Positions 63,505 through 64,000 of a DNA stretch of 64,000 nt are shown piece by piece. How positions within the stretch are numbered: position 1 is the first letter of the stretch; every line of letters starts with the position of its first letter. Both the position numbers and the translations under genes were made by a program. The stretch comes from Agapanthus africanus (lineage: Eukaryota; Streptophyta; Magnoliopsida; Asparagales; Amaryllidaceae). The DNA is taken from NCBI GenBank assembly GCA_030015575.1, contig JASDDO010000026.1:25560079-25624078 (forward strand), written 5' to 3'. The notes beneath the pieces are model-generated. The model saw only the letters and a program-made list of their open reading frames with translations. It was not told the DNA's origin and searched no databases.

Positions 63505-64000
63505 TCAGGCCGCAGGCTCCGCCGGGATCTCGCCCTGCTCAACGCCGCCCTCAGGAGCCGGAGCTTCGGTCTCTAGGACAGTTTCGCCCCCGGCGACCAC
63601 CTCGGCGCTAGCCTCCTGCGGAGCATTCTCAGAGAGCGGTACTTGGCACAGAGCTCACCGTCGGTAAACTCCAACATTGACGTCTTGACGGCGTCGAGAG
63701 CCTCGTGCCAAACGATGGTCGAGAATCGGCAAGGTCGGCGTAGAATTGGTCGGACGCCTTATACCTCTCCACGGCCTTCGTTACCCAGATCTCAGTGAGA
63801 TTCACCGCCTCGAGCAACACTCGGACGTCCTTCTTAAGGGCGTCCCTTAACTTCTTCACCGTGTTATAGAGGGTACTGGCCTTCTCCAACTTCGCCTGGA
63901 TAGCCCGGTTGGATTCGCTCAGAAGTCGGTGAGACTCCTTATACTTGGAGTTCGTCAACTCCTCGGCAACCACTCGAGATTCGAGGATGGCCGCCCTCTC
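63505..64000 (-). CDS. Antisense frame 2 downstream of Tat-2, partial, coiled-coil
   Basis: On the minus strand from the window edge: EELTNSKYKESHRLLSESNR, AIQAKLEKASTLYNTVKKLR, DALKKDVRVLLEAVNLTEIW, VTKAVERYKASDQFYADLAD, a heptad-rich coiled coil. Near 63720 the frame changes (ALDAVKTSMLEFTDGELCAK). The C-terminus is an acidic, Ala/Pro-rich tail (ENAPQEASAEVVAGGETVLE, EGGVEQGEIPAEPAA) ending at TGA 63505-63507. Coiled coil then E-R-Y-K-x-S is a layout I have seen in unnamed plant transposon-linked proteins; function unknown. The start is outside the window. The frame change may be a mutation or an unseen small intron. Confidence 0.45.

Larger units (their letters stand above)
56134..64000 (+). 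mobile_element. Second Ty3/gypsy element, Tat type, degraded, right end outside window
   Basis: The domain order gag fragment, protease, reverse transcriptase, RNase H, second RNase H, integrase (56490-61480) matches the Tat group. A long 3' region with tandem repeats and antisense frames follows. No LTR border was found on the left (the limit 56134 is approximate), and the element runs off the window on the right. Many frameshifts, stops and a 978-bp tandem duplication show it is dead and older than the first Tat element. Confidence 0.75.

Overview
This window is nuclear DNA of a flowering plant; I cannot name the species. The evidence is several plant-type transposable element lineages (CACTA, Tat and Tekay Ty3/gypsy), an intronless plant F-box/DUF295 gene, AT-rich intergenic DNA with long (TA)n microsatellites, and no bacterial gene organisation.

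Positions 1-28774 form one nested transposon stack. The host layer is a CACTA (En/Spm) element on the minus strand. Its 5' terminus, with the inverted repeat CACTACTACAA and subterminal CCGTAGG motifs, is at 28774, and its other end lies left of position 1. Its TNP2-type transposase is cut by a 23.3 kb Tat-lineage Ty3/gypsy retrotransposon at 1282-24570, flanked by the duplicated target AAGTC. The Tat gag-pro-pol reading frame is itself cut by a 9.7 kb Tekay/Del chromovirus at 7075-16747, flanked by the duplicated target GTTGC. LTR divergence counted by eye agrees with the nesting order: about 9 substitutions in 1.2 kb for Tat and 10 in 2.9 kb for Tekay. All three coding units are damaged. The Tat element carries unusual non-coding structure: five GCCGACACGTGGC modules per LTR (DRE and ABRE cores fused), a 3' array of about nine covarying stem-loops, and an 18-copy 30-bp tandem repeat just before the polypurine tract.

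Positions 28775-35476 hold AT-rich DNA, an F-box/DUF295 pseudogene, an LTR with primer-binding site and leader from another retroelement, and a decayed repeat. At 35477-39897 is a candidate DNA element with short inverted ends, abutting TA microsatellites on both sides, that carries an RCC1-repeat gene fragment. Positions 40690-45621 contain an imperfect tandem duplication that left a truncated F-box copy (42503-43154) beside the only clearly intact host gene of the window, an F-box/DUF295 gene at 44425-45621.

Positions 45622-56130 contain a dimeric fold-back element, a probable multi-exon minus-strand gene (48480-51600) with a G-quadruplex motif near its 5' end, minor repeats, and a 792-bp hAT-type MITE (54693-55484) sitting inside a minus-strand reading frame of an unknown gene.

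Positions 56400-64000 hold a second, strongly degraded Tat-type element with a 978-bp internal tandem duplication, an 86-bp tandem repeat, and two antisense reading frames downstream of integrase, each followed by an antisense poly(A)-like signal.
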